Source: Oscillospiraceae bacterium
GTDB taxonomy: Bacteria; Bacillota; Clostridia; Oscillospirales; Oscillospiraceae
Assembly (NCBI GenBank): GCA_015067935.1
Contig: SVLL01000006.1
Coordinates: 1-50,855, forward strand
Direction: 5' to 3'
Length of the DNA: 50,855 nt
Positions 1 to 10,600 of this stretch are shown here, piece after piece; the stretch's first letter is position 1; each line of letters starts with the position of its first letter. The notes beneath the pieces are model-generated. The model did no database searches. It saw nothing but the letters and a program-made list of their open reading frames with translations, and was not told where the DNA came from. A program made the translations under genes and the position numbers.

Positions 1-3000
1 TCGTCGGTGATGTAGATAGCTGCGGTGAAGTCCTTAACAGACTTGCAGATATCCTTGTAGTTCAATGTTGCATCGTAACCGGAAACGATGGGATAGCTCA
101 CACCGTTCTCCAGCTCCAGACCGTCGGCAGGAATCACGATCCAGCCGAAGGTGCCGTAGTTGCCTGCCAGATAGCAGCCGTCGGAGATGATGCTGCCATT
201 GGTCAGACCGTCGATGGTCAGGTAGAAGTCCACCAGATACTTGCTGAACTCGCCGGCAAGGCACTCCTCCAGCGTATCGTTTGCCTTGAAGTTCATAACG
301 ATCTGAAGAGGACGGTTGACGGTAGCGTCGCCGCTGGGCCAGCACATATAGTCATCCTCGGGGGTCAGAACAGTGGGATCCTTGACGGTAACGGTTGCGT
401 TGGGCAGCTTGGTTACCACACTCTCACGGGAGATCTCTGCGCCGCAGACGGTGCAGTAGACAACGCGGTCATAAGAACCGTCGGAGGTGTTGGAGGGAGA
501 TACCCAGTTTTCCTTCACGGCGGTGCCGGCGGTGTGACCCAGAGCGGCAACCTCGTCACCGATGTAGGAATCACCGCAAACGGAGCAGGTGTAGGTGGTA
601 TAGCCCTTGTCGGTGCAGGTGGGTGCGGTTACAACTGCGTTGTAGCTATGACCCAGTGCATCCACGGTAGTGGTCACGCGGCTGGTTTCAGCACCGCAGA
701 CGGTGCAGTAGGTAACGGTGTCGTAAGAACCGGTGTTGGTGCAATCAGGAGCGATATTGTTCTCGATCACTGCCTCGCCATCGGTGTGACCCTTGGCGGT
801 AACATTGATGAAGGGGAACTGTGCCAGGTAGTCCTTGGCTTCCTGATCGTAACGGGAATCCCAGGAGCAGCCGCAGCCCTTGTTGCAGGAAATGACAATA
901 TAGCCATCCTCGGTGCAGGTTGCGGAGTGAACCTGCAGGCCGCCGTACTGGTGACCGGTAGCTTCAACCTCATCAGCGATGTAGGTATCGCCACAGACGG
1001 AGCAGGTGTAAGTAGTATAGCCCTTGTCAGTGCAGGTAGGTGCGGTTACAACTGCATCGTAGTCGTGACCCAGAGCATCTACAGTAACGGTCTCGCGGCT
1101 GATCTCTGCACCGCAGACGGAGCAGTAGACAACCAGATCATAAGAACCGGTGTTGGTGCAGTCTGCAGCAACATCGTTCTCCTTCACTGCTTCGCCGGGA
1201 GTGTGACCCTTGGCGGAGACAGCCTCGGTCTTGGTCTCGCCGCAGGTGCCGCAGGTGTAGGTCTTCACGCCGTCCTCGGTACAGGTGGCATCGGGATCGA
1301 TAACACCCTCGCCCCAAGCATGGCCGGTTGCAGCAACCTTGTCTGCCACATAGCTGTCACCGCAAGCGCAGGTGTAGGTGGTGTAGCCCTCGGTTGTGCA
1401 GGTGGGTGCAGTAACAACTGCATCGTAGTCGTGACCCAGAGCATCTACAGTAACGGTCTCACGGTTGATCTCTGCACCGCAAACGGAGCAGTAAACAACC
1501 AGATCATAAGAACCGGTGTTGGTGCAATCTGCAGCAACATCGTTCTCCTTCACTGCTTCAGCAGGAGTGTGGCCCTTGGCGGAGACAGCCTCAGTCTTGG
1601 TCTCGCCACAGGTGCCGCAGGTGTAGGTCTTCACGCCGTCCTCGGTGCAGGTGGCATCGGGATCGATAACACCCTCGCCCCAAGCATGGCCGGTTGCATC
1701 GACAGTAACGGTCTCGCGGCTGAGTTCTTCGTCACACTTAGTGCAATAAACAACAAGCTCATAAGAACCAGCGTTGGTGCAGTCTGCAGCAACCTCGTTC
1801 TCCTTCACTGCCTCAGCAGGAGTATGCTCGCACTCTTCCAAGAGAGGCAGTTCAGACTTCAACAGGACCACGGCAGCGTTGTCCACGCAGACATAGCCGA
1901 CATTGGTCATGTACTTCATAATGCTGAAGGTAGCACCGCTCAGAGCTACGCCACCCTTTTCCATAGCGATGTCAACGATCGCGCTGGAGGCCTGGGAGGA
2001 AGCGGTGAAGGGAAGCTGAACGCCATCAATATTGACAGTTTCAGAGCCATAATTCAAGGCCAGACGGGGGTAGAACTTGATGTTGGAGTATTCTGCATCG
2101 GCCCAGGCATCCACGGTTACCATGTACTGACCTGCACCGGCAGCCTGAATATTTGCAAGGAGAGCGTCCTTCTGGCTGTGCGTTGCAATCACGGCATTGG
2201 TCTTACCGGCAATGCAGACAAACTTTGCAGCCTGGCCGTAGATACCGTTATCAACTGCGGTAGCCTGCATTCTGTCGTAGGTGGTGGCGGAAACAGTCCA
2301 GCCGGGGAACCACGGAGCACCGTAGGATGCGGTTGCGGAGGTCTCAAAATCTCCGTTGGAGGGAATCAGATTGGCAGACTCTGCAATAATGATGGTCTGC
2401 TCAACATACAGGCCCTCGGAATTGCTGTAGACAGCTGCGCTGGGCTTGCCAATAAGGGTATATGCGCCGACCTTGGACAGATCGCCCAGAGGTGCATAGT
2501 CCCACTCAACAGCCACATCGACGGTCTCGCCGGTGGACAGAGTGACATTCACAGTTTCTGCCAGACCCAGAGCGGTCTTCCAGCTCTCGCCCACCAGATC
2601 ATCATAGTTCTGTGCGATGCTGTACACGGTGGAGATCTCGGTGTTGATAGCGGTGATATCAGCGGGGATCTCACCGGTGTATGCCTGCTTCATCAGAACA
2701 ACCATAGCGTTGTCCACGCAGACATAGCCAACCGCAGTTGAATACTTCATAATGCTGAAGGTAGCACCGCTCAGTGCAACGCCGTCCTTTTCCATATCAA
2801 TGTTAACCACGGCGCTGGAGGTCTGAGAGGTGGCAGCGAAGGGAATCTGCACGCCATCCAGATTAACGGTGGTGCTTCCGTAATTCAGAGCCAGACGGGG
2901 GTAGAACTTAAGCTTTGCATATTCAGCATCTGCCCATGCATCCACGGCAACCAAATATTGACCTGCGCCTGCAGATTGAATATTTGCAAGGAGCTTGCTC

Positions 3001-4346
3001 GATTCTTTGTGTTTTGCAACCTGTTGATAGAGCTTGTCAGCAATGCAAACAAACTTTGCAGCCTGGCCGTAGATGCCGTTGTCAACGGGGGTCGCCTGCA
3101 TTTGGTCAAAGACGTTACCAGGAACTTCCCAACCGGGGAACCAGGGTGCACCGTAGGATGCGATTGCGGAATTCTCAAAATCACCATTGGAGGGGATCAG
3201 ATTCTGATACTCGTGGATGTTCACGAACTGCTTGACAGCCAGACCGTTTGCAATATAATCGGTGGTTGCCACCTTACCGGTCAGGATGTACTTGCCGGTC
3301 TTGGACATATCGCCCATAGGTGCAACATCCCACTTCAGGGGAACTGCAACGGCAGAGCCATCGGACAGAGTAGCATTCACGGTGGTGGGCAGGGCATAGG
3401 AGATCCAATCCTTGCCAGCCAGATCGTCATAGTTCTGAACCAAGCTGATGGGAGCCAGATCGCCATCAACGGAAGTGACGGTCAGCAGGTTTGCGGGAAC
3501 CTCAAATGCCTGCTTCAGCAGAACCAGTGCAGCGTTGTCCACGCAGACATAGGGGATCTGCGTCATATTCTTCTTGATGTAGAACACAGCCTTGCTCAGG
3601 GCAACATCATTATGAGTCAGGTCAATGTCCACAATGCCGGTTGCGGTCTGAGAGGTTGCAGCAAAGGGAACCTTGGTTCCCTCGAGGTAAACACGGTTGG
3701 TGGTGCTGCCGTAGTCCAGAACCAACTGGGGCCACACATTGATGTCGGCATATTCTGCATCGGACCATGCATCAATGCTGATCAGGTACTGACCTGCGCC
3801 GGTGGCATTGATGGCATTATGCAGAGAATTGCTGTTCACGACTGTGCCGTTGTCAGCATTCTTTTCGTTGGGGATTGGAACATACATTGCGCCCTGACCG
3901 TACATGCCGTTGGCGACAGGGGTAACATTCATCTTATCAAAGTACTTCTCGGAAATGTTCCAGCCGGGGAACCAGGGTGCGCCCCAGGAAGCAGTTGCTG
4001 TGGCTTCAAAATCTGCATTGGAGGGGAACAGGTTCTCGTATGCACGAACCTTGACGACAAAGGACACTTCCTTGCCGTCGGCATCCTTGCCGGGGACGAC
4101 ATACAGACCCGGTGTATCGGGGTCAACATACTTTGCGGGATCTTCCCAAGTGATATTCTCAGGCAGGTCCAGCTTGGAAGCCCAATCTGCACCGACATAA
4201 TCATCGTAACCTTCTACGATGGAAACGCCGGCAGACAGTGCGTTCTCAGCAGCACTTGCCTTGATTGCGAACAGAGAACCGGGGATGTAGGTCAGCAACA
4301 TCGCCAGGCACAACACTGCAGCAATCAGTTTCTTGCTTTGTTTCAT
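1..4346 (-). CDS. Secreted multi-CBM, Cys-repeat surface protein (C-terminus beyond window)
   Basis: The frame is open from the ATG at 4346 to the left edge, giving at least 1,448 residues. The start follows an AGGAGG-type site and encodes a signal peptide (about 1-33). Three modules then repeat. Each has a short Ig-like stretch resembling bacterial Ig group 4, followed by a roughly 180-residue beta-sandwich that opens with NLIPSNGDFE and has PWFPGW (about 104-285, 382-560, 658-830). The opening resembles CBM4/9 carbohydrate-binding modules. From about residue 837 come eleven 38-50-residue repeats carrying CxxC pairs and ending in a Gly-His junction, then another beta-rich segment. No catalytic motif was recognised. 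It probably binds the polysaccharide at the cell surface next to the lyase gene upstream. The anchor would be in the missing C-terminus. Family calls are from motif memory only. Confidence 0.85.
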   Translation of the reverse strand, partial: MKQSKKLIAAVLCLAMLLTYIPGSLFAIKASAAENALSAGVSIVEGYDDYVGADWASKLDLPENITWEDPAKYVDPDTPGLYVVPGKDADGKEVSFVVKVRAYENLFPSNADFEATATASWGAPWFPGWNISEKYFDKMNVTPVANGMYGQGAMYVPIPNEKNADNGTVVNSNSLHNAINATGAGQYLISIDAWSDAEYADINVWPQLVLDYGSTTNRVYLEGTKVPFAATSQTATGIVDIDLTHNDVALSKAVFYIKKNMTQIPYVCVDNAALVLLKQAFEVPANLLTVTSVDGDLAPISLVQNYDDLAGKDWISYALPTTVNATLSDGSAVAVPLKWDVAPMGDMSKTGKYILTGKVATTDYIANGLAVKQFVNIHEYQNLIPSNGDFENSAIASYGAPWFPGWEVPGNVFDQMQATPVDNGIYGQAAKFVCIADKLYQQVAKHKESSKLLANIQSAGAGQYLVAVDAWADAEYAKLKFYPRLALNYGSTTVNLDGVQIPFAATSQTSSAVVNIDMEKDGVALSGATFSIMKYSTAVGYVCVDNAMVVLMKQAYTGEIPADITAINTEISTVYSIAQNYDDLVGESWKTALGLAETVNVTLSTGETVDVAVEWDYAPLGDLSKVGAYTLIGKPSAAVYSNSEGLYVEQTIIIAESANLIPSNGDFETSATASYGAPWFPGWTVSATTYDRMQATAVDNGIYGQAAKFVCIAGKTNAVIATHSQKDALLANIQAAGAGQYMVTVDAWADAEYSNIKFYPRLALNYGSETVNIDGVQLPFTASSQASSAIVDIAMEKGGVALSGATFSIMKYMTNVGYVCVDNAAVVLLKSELPLLEECEHTPAEAVKENEVAADCTNAGSYELVVYCTKCDEELSRETVTVDATGHAWGEGVIDPDATCTEDGVKTYTCGTCGETKTEAVSAKGHTPAEAVKENDVAADCTNTGSYDLVVYCSVCGAEINRETVTVDALGHDYDAVVTAPTCTTEGYTTYTCACGDSYVADKVAATGHAWGEGVIDPDATCTEDGVKTYTCGTCGETKTEAVSAKGHTPGEAVKENDVAADCTNTGSYDLVVYCSVCGAEISRETVTVDALGHDYDAVVTAPTCTDKGYTTYTCSVCGDTYIADEVEATGHQYGGLQVHSATCTEDGYIVISCNKGCGCSWDSRYDQEAKDYLAQFPFINVTAKGHTDGEAVIENNIAPDCTNTGSYDTVTYCTVCGAETSRVTTTVDALGHSYNAVVTAPTCTDKGYTTYTCSVCGDSYIGDEVAALGHTAGTAVKENWVSPSNTSDGSYDRVVYCTVCGAEISRESVVTKLPNATVTVKDPTVLTPEDDYMCWPSGDATVNRPLQIVMNFKANDTLEECLAGEFSKYLVDFYLTIDGLTNGSIISDGCYLAGNYGTFGWIVIPADGLELENGVSYPIVSGYDATLNYKDICKSVKDFTAAIYITD
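1051..1698. repeat. Nearly identical direct repeat, 2 x ~282 bp, offset 366 bp
   Basis: Positions 1051-1332 and 1417-1698 match almost base for base at an offset of 366 bp (122 codons). They lie inside the Cys-repeat region of the surface protein. The offset is in frame, so each copy adds a block of about three Cys repeats. Identity is clearly higher than between the other Cys repeats, suggesting recent duplication or gene conversion. Confidence 0.8.
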
Positions 4347-4505
4347 TTTATTTTCCTCCTTAATATTTTACCCTGGAACAATCGAACTGTCTCCTGGGGG
4401 TTTTACTTGTTGAGGGGGACTCTCCACTTTTCCGTGAAGCATTCATTTTTTCAAAGATTGGGAAATACGCTCTGTTTTTAGCCCTTTTTTATGAATACTT
4501 TGTTT

Positions 4506-4511
4506 ATTATA
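4506..4511 (-). promoter_or_regulatory. Putative -10 element for the left-edge surface protein gene
   Basis: The minus strand reads TATAAT here, about 160 bases before the ATG at 4346. No good -35 hexamer lies 16-18 bases upstream. The gap 4347-4620 otherwise holds only the terminator of the gene before it and an A/T-rich leader, so a promoter here is plausible but weakly supported. Confidence 0.35.
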
Positions 4512-4575
4512 ATGATACCATCCCCCGCATTCTTTATCATCATCAATTTTTTGCTGTATATTAACTTTTTTGCAA

Positions 4576-4602
4576 AAGGGACACGGCATTGCCGTGCCCC
4601 TT
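4576..4602 (-). terminator. Rho-independent terminator after the lyase gene
   Basis: A 12-bp stem with one G-T pair and a 3-base loop lies 18 bases beyond the TGA at 4621. On the minus strand it ends in TTTTGC. It separates the lyase operon from the left-edge surface protein gene. Confidence 0.7.
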
Positions 4603-4620
4603 AGCATTATTTGCTGCTTC

Positions 4621-7600
4621 TCAGCCGGGGATGTAGGATGCATCGTTGGTGATTACAAACTCATCGAAGGCAGTTCCAAGTCCGGAACCTCTGAGGTTGG
4701 CGGTGTAGGTTTCACCCTCCGTCCACTCGCAGACCGCGATCTGAACCCAGTTGAAGGCATCCGCTGTCCACTTGCCTGCGCAGGATGTCATCCCAGTATG
4801 CCGGGCGTATTCATACTGCTCCTTCCCTTCTCCCTCCACATACTTCAGGTAGGCCGCCGTACTGCCATTGACCAGAATCCGTGCCCAGATGTAATAGGTA
4901 CCGGTGGTTTCAGCGGTATGGGAGAAGCTCAGGTGTGCCGGATTGGTGTTTGCCAGCAGGCCGGGCTTCGTTTCCGGGGGCGTGTAGGAGTGGGTGTAGT
5001 AACCGTTCAGACGGACGATCTGATCACTGCCGTGCGCGTATTCATTGGTAAAGAACTGACAGCCTCTCTGTACGCTGGCAACACCGTTGGCGTTATAGGA
5101 CAGATTGGTGGGGTCCTTATCCGTCAGCAGCTGGGCATTCTCTGCCTGGATCGTGGTAGTGAAGGCGCTGCTGTTTCTTCCGCAGACTGTACAAACTGTA
5201 CCCTGCAGCGTATGCTTTTCCTTTTCCGTGGTAATGCCCGGGCAGCAGGTTGCTTCCTTCCAATGGTAAGTGGCATCGGACTTATAATCACCGTACTGAT
5301 GCTCATGCAGCTGCCGCTCCGCATTGCACACATTGCAGGTGGCATCGGCATCATCCGTATAGATGTGCACGCCCTTGTCAGCAATTTCTGTGGTATGACC
5401 ACAGGTTGCTGCGTGCCAGTGAGAGACTGCATCCGTTGTCCATTCCTGTGCAAAGGTGTGGACATGTTCCTTGGAGGGAGAGTCATTGGCATCATTGGTG
5501 ATGTAGAACTCGTCGATCCGCACATACTGGGTGAAGCCGCGGAATCTCAGGGCATAGGTCTCGCCGGCAGTCCAGTTATAGGCCTTTTCATTGGTCAGGG
5601 CAGTGCCGTTTCTGCATTCCTTATCCAATCTGACCCAGATATAGTCCGAAACATTAGCAGATGCGTCGTTCAGGGCCAGAGGCTGCCGCCAGTAGTAGGT
5701 ATCCTCACCGCCGTCAAAGTAGCAGTAGATAGAGGAGTTTACAGGTGCATAAACCTTTGCCCAGATGTAGTACTCACCCGACACGTCCGGAGTCACATAG
5801 AAGCTCAGGTGCGGGATGGGTGTCCGACCAACTGTAAGGTAATGGTTCCATGCGCCGTGGAATTTGTCAAAGCGGACGACCTGACCGTTCTGATCCAGCA
5901 CCGCCAAGTTGCCGTCATAGAAACCGCTTGCGCTGGTGGTGCTTGTGATAAAGTTCTCCGTTCCGGCCGCTGCAAGGAAGCCATCCTCGGCCTGAATGGT
6001 GACCTTGCCGCCGCTGGTATTGAAGGGCTGCAGCGCACCGCAGACACCGCAAATACGGTCTGCAAAGGTATGCACAGCATAATCCTTCTTGTCGCCGCAG
6101 ATACATTCGTGCCAGTGACCGGTGCCATTGATGCTCCAGCTGTCGCTGAAAGCGTGCTGGTGAGCAGCTCTTACATAACCGCAGGTGTTACAGGTGGTAT
6201 CCGTCACGCTGTCAAAGACATGCGCGCCCTTATCGGCCACCAAGGTGGTATCACCGCAGGTAGGCTCGTGCCAGTGTTCATCTGCATTACTGCTCCACTG
6301 CTCGCTGTAGGTATGCTTATGGGGAGCAAAGTTTGCATCATTGGTGATGTAGATCTGGTCGATCAGCACACTGTTAATCAAGCCCCTGAACCGGATCGCA
6401 TAGGTCTGACCTGCCGTCCACATATAGGTTCTTTCGCCCTTCAGTGCTGTATCCACGCGATACTCCTGATAGACCCGTACCCAGATGTAGTCCTGCTCAT
6501 TCACAGAATAGCCTTCTCTGAACAGCGGCTGGCGGTAGTAATAAGTGTCCGCGTTGGTATCATCGTCGATATAAGCATACATTGCCGGCGGATGTGTGCC
6601 GCCCTGGGGTACATACACCTTGACCCAGATGCAGTATTCACCCGTCTTGTCCGGTGTGACCAGCGTACTTACATGGGGAATGGGCATTGTGCCCTCTGTA
6701 AGGTACTGATTCCAAGCGGTATGGGTCTTGAGGAATTGCACCGCTGCGCCACCGGAGCAGGCAGAATTTTCAACCACCTTGATTATGCTGCCGGTCGTGT
6801 TCGTTCCAAAGTTCTCCGTACCCTCCGGAGCCAGCATCAGATCCTCTGCTTCCAGCGTCAGCTTGCCGCCCGCCATCTTGATGGGCTCCTGCTGACCGCA
6901 GATGGTACAAATCTTATCCACATAATTGTGGGGAGCGTACTGGGGATTCTTCAGACCGCAGATGTTACAATCCTTGTCTGCGTGGTTATCAAAGAAGTGT
7001 TCGCCATACTCTCTGCGTTCTGCATCCTCACAGCCGCAGGTAGGTGCATACCAGTGGTGGGTATCGTCACCGGTCCAGTTTTCCTCGTAGCGATGGTTGT
7101 GAGGCTGATCGTTGGGATCATTGGTCACATAGATCTCATCCAGCACAACGCCTGCTGTGTAGGAACGCAGGGAAATCGTATAAACTCTGCGGGCCGTCCA
7201 ATCATAGAAGCGTTCCTGCCGGAGCGTATACTCCTTGCGGCACTCTCTCCAAAGTCTGACCCAAATGTAGTTGTCCTCGTCAGCAGAATAGGTTTCAGCT
7301 GTCAGGGGCTGACGCCAGAAGTAAGAATCCTCGCCGCCGTCGATCCATGCATAAATGGCAGAATCCATGGGTGCATACACCTTGACCCAGATGAAGAATT
7401 CACCGCTCTGATCAGGCTTGACCTTGAAACTCAGGTGAGCGTTTGCCTCGGAGGTGTAGGTGATCAGATTGTTCCATGCGCTGTATGGCCTCAGGAACTT
7501 GACACCCTTGCCGCCGGAAATACGGTCATTTTCGATAATGGAGACCAGCTCACCCTGATAGTAAACATTGTTTTCAATGATAACGGTCTCTTCACCGGCC

Positions 7601-10600
7601 TTACCCAGCAGACCGTCCTCAGCCTGGATGGTCACCTTGCCGCCGGTGGTCTCAAACACACCGTCAGCGGCCACGCAATCGGTGGAAAGCTTGCCGAAGG
7701 TAGCACCGTCGTTGCAGGCTTTGATTCGGACGAAAATCGCATCCTGTGCCTGCGCCTCGATTTCTCCCAGCTTTACGGTCACATAGGTATTGGCCTTGCA
7801 ATCCGGAGCCAGCTCGCTGAGCTTCTGCAAGGTATACTTATACTCTGTATCGCCCACAGAAATTGCACTGAAGAACTGATCCTTGCTGAGATTGGAGACC
7901 TTTACGGTAGCCCAAATGGTGTACTTACCGCTGTTATCCGCATTGATCTGCAGGGTGATGTCACCGGGCAGATTCTTGTTGTTCAGCACATAGTCCAGAT
8001 ATTCCTTGGTAGTGCTGCCATCGGCAGAAACCTTCTGCATAGTTGCACCGTCGCCATTTTTCAGCACCATAGACTGGACATAAATAGCATCGGAAGCATT
8101 CACACTGAGTTCACCGGTAATGGAGGTGGTTGCCTGGTAGGACTGACCGATGGGGCAGAAGGCAGGATCCATAGAAACCACGAAGCTATCGATGATCAGG
8201 CCATTGCAGCCGGAAATAATAGACACCGTGTATTCCTGATCCTTTTGCCATTGGGCAAAAGCACTCTGGATCTCATTTTCGCCCAGTCGGACCCAGACGA
8301 ACTCCTTCTCATCCTTACACTTGACACCGTTAAAGATGACCTGCTCGCTGTAATACTTGTCACCGGTCACGCCTTCAACACTGACCCACATATTGTTACC
8401 GGAGGTAACCTTGGCAGTATTGACCTTAGCCCAGATATAATAAGTGCCGGTCTTCTGGGGGATAAAGGTTGCAGACAGATGAGGCTTGGAGCCTGCTACT
8501 GCGCCGGGATTGGAAGCATAGCCCTTGTTCAGCAGCACAGTTTCCTTACCGGAAGCATACTTGTTCTTCTCGATGGTGACACCGTCAGCCATATGGAAGC
8601 TCTCAGCTTCGGCCAGCAGCTTGTTGCCCTTGACGGGTTCGCCATTGGGATCAATAATTGCCTGCTCCTGGAAGATGATCTCAGAAATACTGGTATAGGC
8701 GTTATTCACCGCTGTGGGCATACGACCGGCTCCCGTATAACGGAAACGACCGTGACCCATAATCTTGACATATCGGGCTTCCACATCCATAAGAACTGTG
8801 GTATACCGCTCAAAGTACTTATCGGGATCAATTTCACCGGACTTGATGTTCTCAAAAACAGCTTCATATTCCTTGCCGTCAATAGAAGTGTAAACGTCAA
8901 AGACATAATTACTGTACATATCCGGCTCTGTATAGAACATGATCAGCATTTCCGTCAGATGGACAACGCGGCCCAAATCGAAAATACCTTCACTGTGGCG
9001 GCTGCCTTCCGTCTGGCTGACCCAACGGGTCTCGGGGTCACCATCCAAGGCACTTGCCATATCCGTGGTGGAATAGCCGGGGTCGATCATACCGGCCACC
9101 TGAACGGCAGTGGGATACTCATCCAGGACCTCATCCGTCAGGCTGGGGATCACGCCCTCAGCATCCAAATTGACACGGATCCGATTGATGACCGGATCAT
9201 AGTGCAGCTCACCGTATTCCTTGAAAATGGTGTTTAGGGAGGACATATCCACCATAATATCACCATTCATCAGGCGGATCTCCTCGGGCTTCATCTTTTC
9301 GCCGCCTATGGTAATACCGTCAGCAGATACCTGCCACGGTGTACTGTCAAAGGTGGTCATAAAGGAAGTGCGGTCCTTACTCCATTCCACGTGAGCGTGC
9401 AGAGCCTTGAAGGTCAGGCCCAGAGGAACCAGATAATCGTCACCGGAAACAATGGGGTTGGCATTGGTATAGAAGAAGAAATTATTCACCATCATACCAA
9501 TGGGCTCATTTTCAATGACAATGGGAGTCTCGTCAAAGGTCTTGTTGCTTTCAGCACTGTGGTAGTACAGCTTGATGGTGCCGGCAGGTGCCTCAAAGTA
9601 GATCATACCACCATCTTCGGATGCGACCTGTGTGCCCACGGCCTTGCCGTTGACGGCCACGGTCCAAGTGCCGGCCTTCAGGCCTGCCACATTGACCTTG
9701 AAGGTCTTGTAGCCTTCGTTCTCGGGAATAGTGAAGGAAACATCCTTGCTGATGCGGTTGTTGCCGTCCATATTGAACATAGCAACATGGTTCATCAGCT
9801 GCGCGCCCATCAGAACGCCCTTGCCGTCATAGATCAGCTTGGCGGGGATGGTCTTGGCATCATCGTCTGCATCGCCAACATACATAACATTCAAAATGTA
9901 GTCGGTTTGATCTGCAGCCTTGGTGGTGGTGGAAATTTCCACGCGGCCCCAGCCCTGCTCCTGAGAAAGGGTGCTGGTGATGATATCACTGTGGGCATAG
10001 TTGTAGCTGCCGACCAGGAACTGCTTGCCGGGACCACCGATCTTTTCGATGGTATAGTTCTCATCTGCATTCTGGGCAGTACCCACATACAGAACCTGAT
10101 TGGTCAGCATACCGTTGTAATCATCCTTGGTATTCTTGATCACCACGGTGTTGCCATCAATATCCGGCTCGGACTGCATATGCAGCAGGAAGCTCTTCTT
10201 GGAGCCAACCTCAAGGGTATGGATCTGGTCAAAGACGATGAACGCGCCGGGGTTTTCGGTGTTACCGTCCAGCTCCAGATTCAAAAACAGCATACTTCTG
10301 ACAGCTTCCTGAACATTCTGGTCAAAGCTGCTTTGATAAGCACCTGCAATATCACCGGCCAGATAGGAATACTCCGGCTTGTAGGTATTGGGGCCGAATT
10401 CTTGACCGACAACCGTTGTCTGCAGATCCGTTCTGCCGGGAACGCCCCAGTTGGTAATTGCTTCGCTGTTCTGGACGCCATAGCGGTTGCGGACAGAGGT
10501 GATCGACAGGGTATTATGGGCAATGGAAGATTGGTTGTAATAAGTATGATGGGGCGTACCGTAGATCACATAGTAACCGGATTCGCTGGCCAAAATACCC

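Noticed and set aside
1051..1698. Regularly spaced repeats that could suggest a CRISPR array
   Set aside because: They are in-frame protein repeats with long units and no unique spacers.
534..4481. Two long plus-strand open frames over the left-edge surface protein
   Set aside because: The minus strand has a signal peptide, CBM-like and Cys modules in one continuous frame; the plus frames have no domain support.
4570..9237. A 1,555-codon plus-strand open frame opposite the lyase gene
   Set aside because: It mirrors the codon pattern of the real minus-strand gene, has no ribosome site or recognisable domain, and the minus strand encodes clear lyase and CBM modules.
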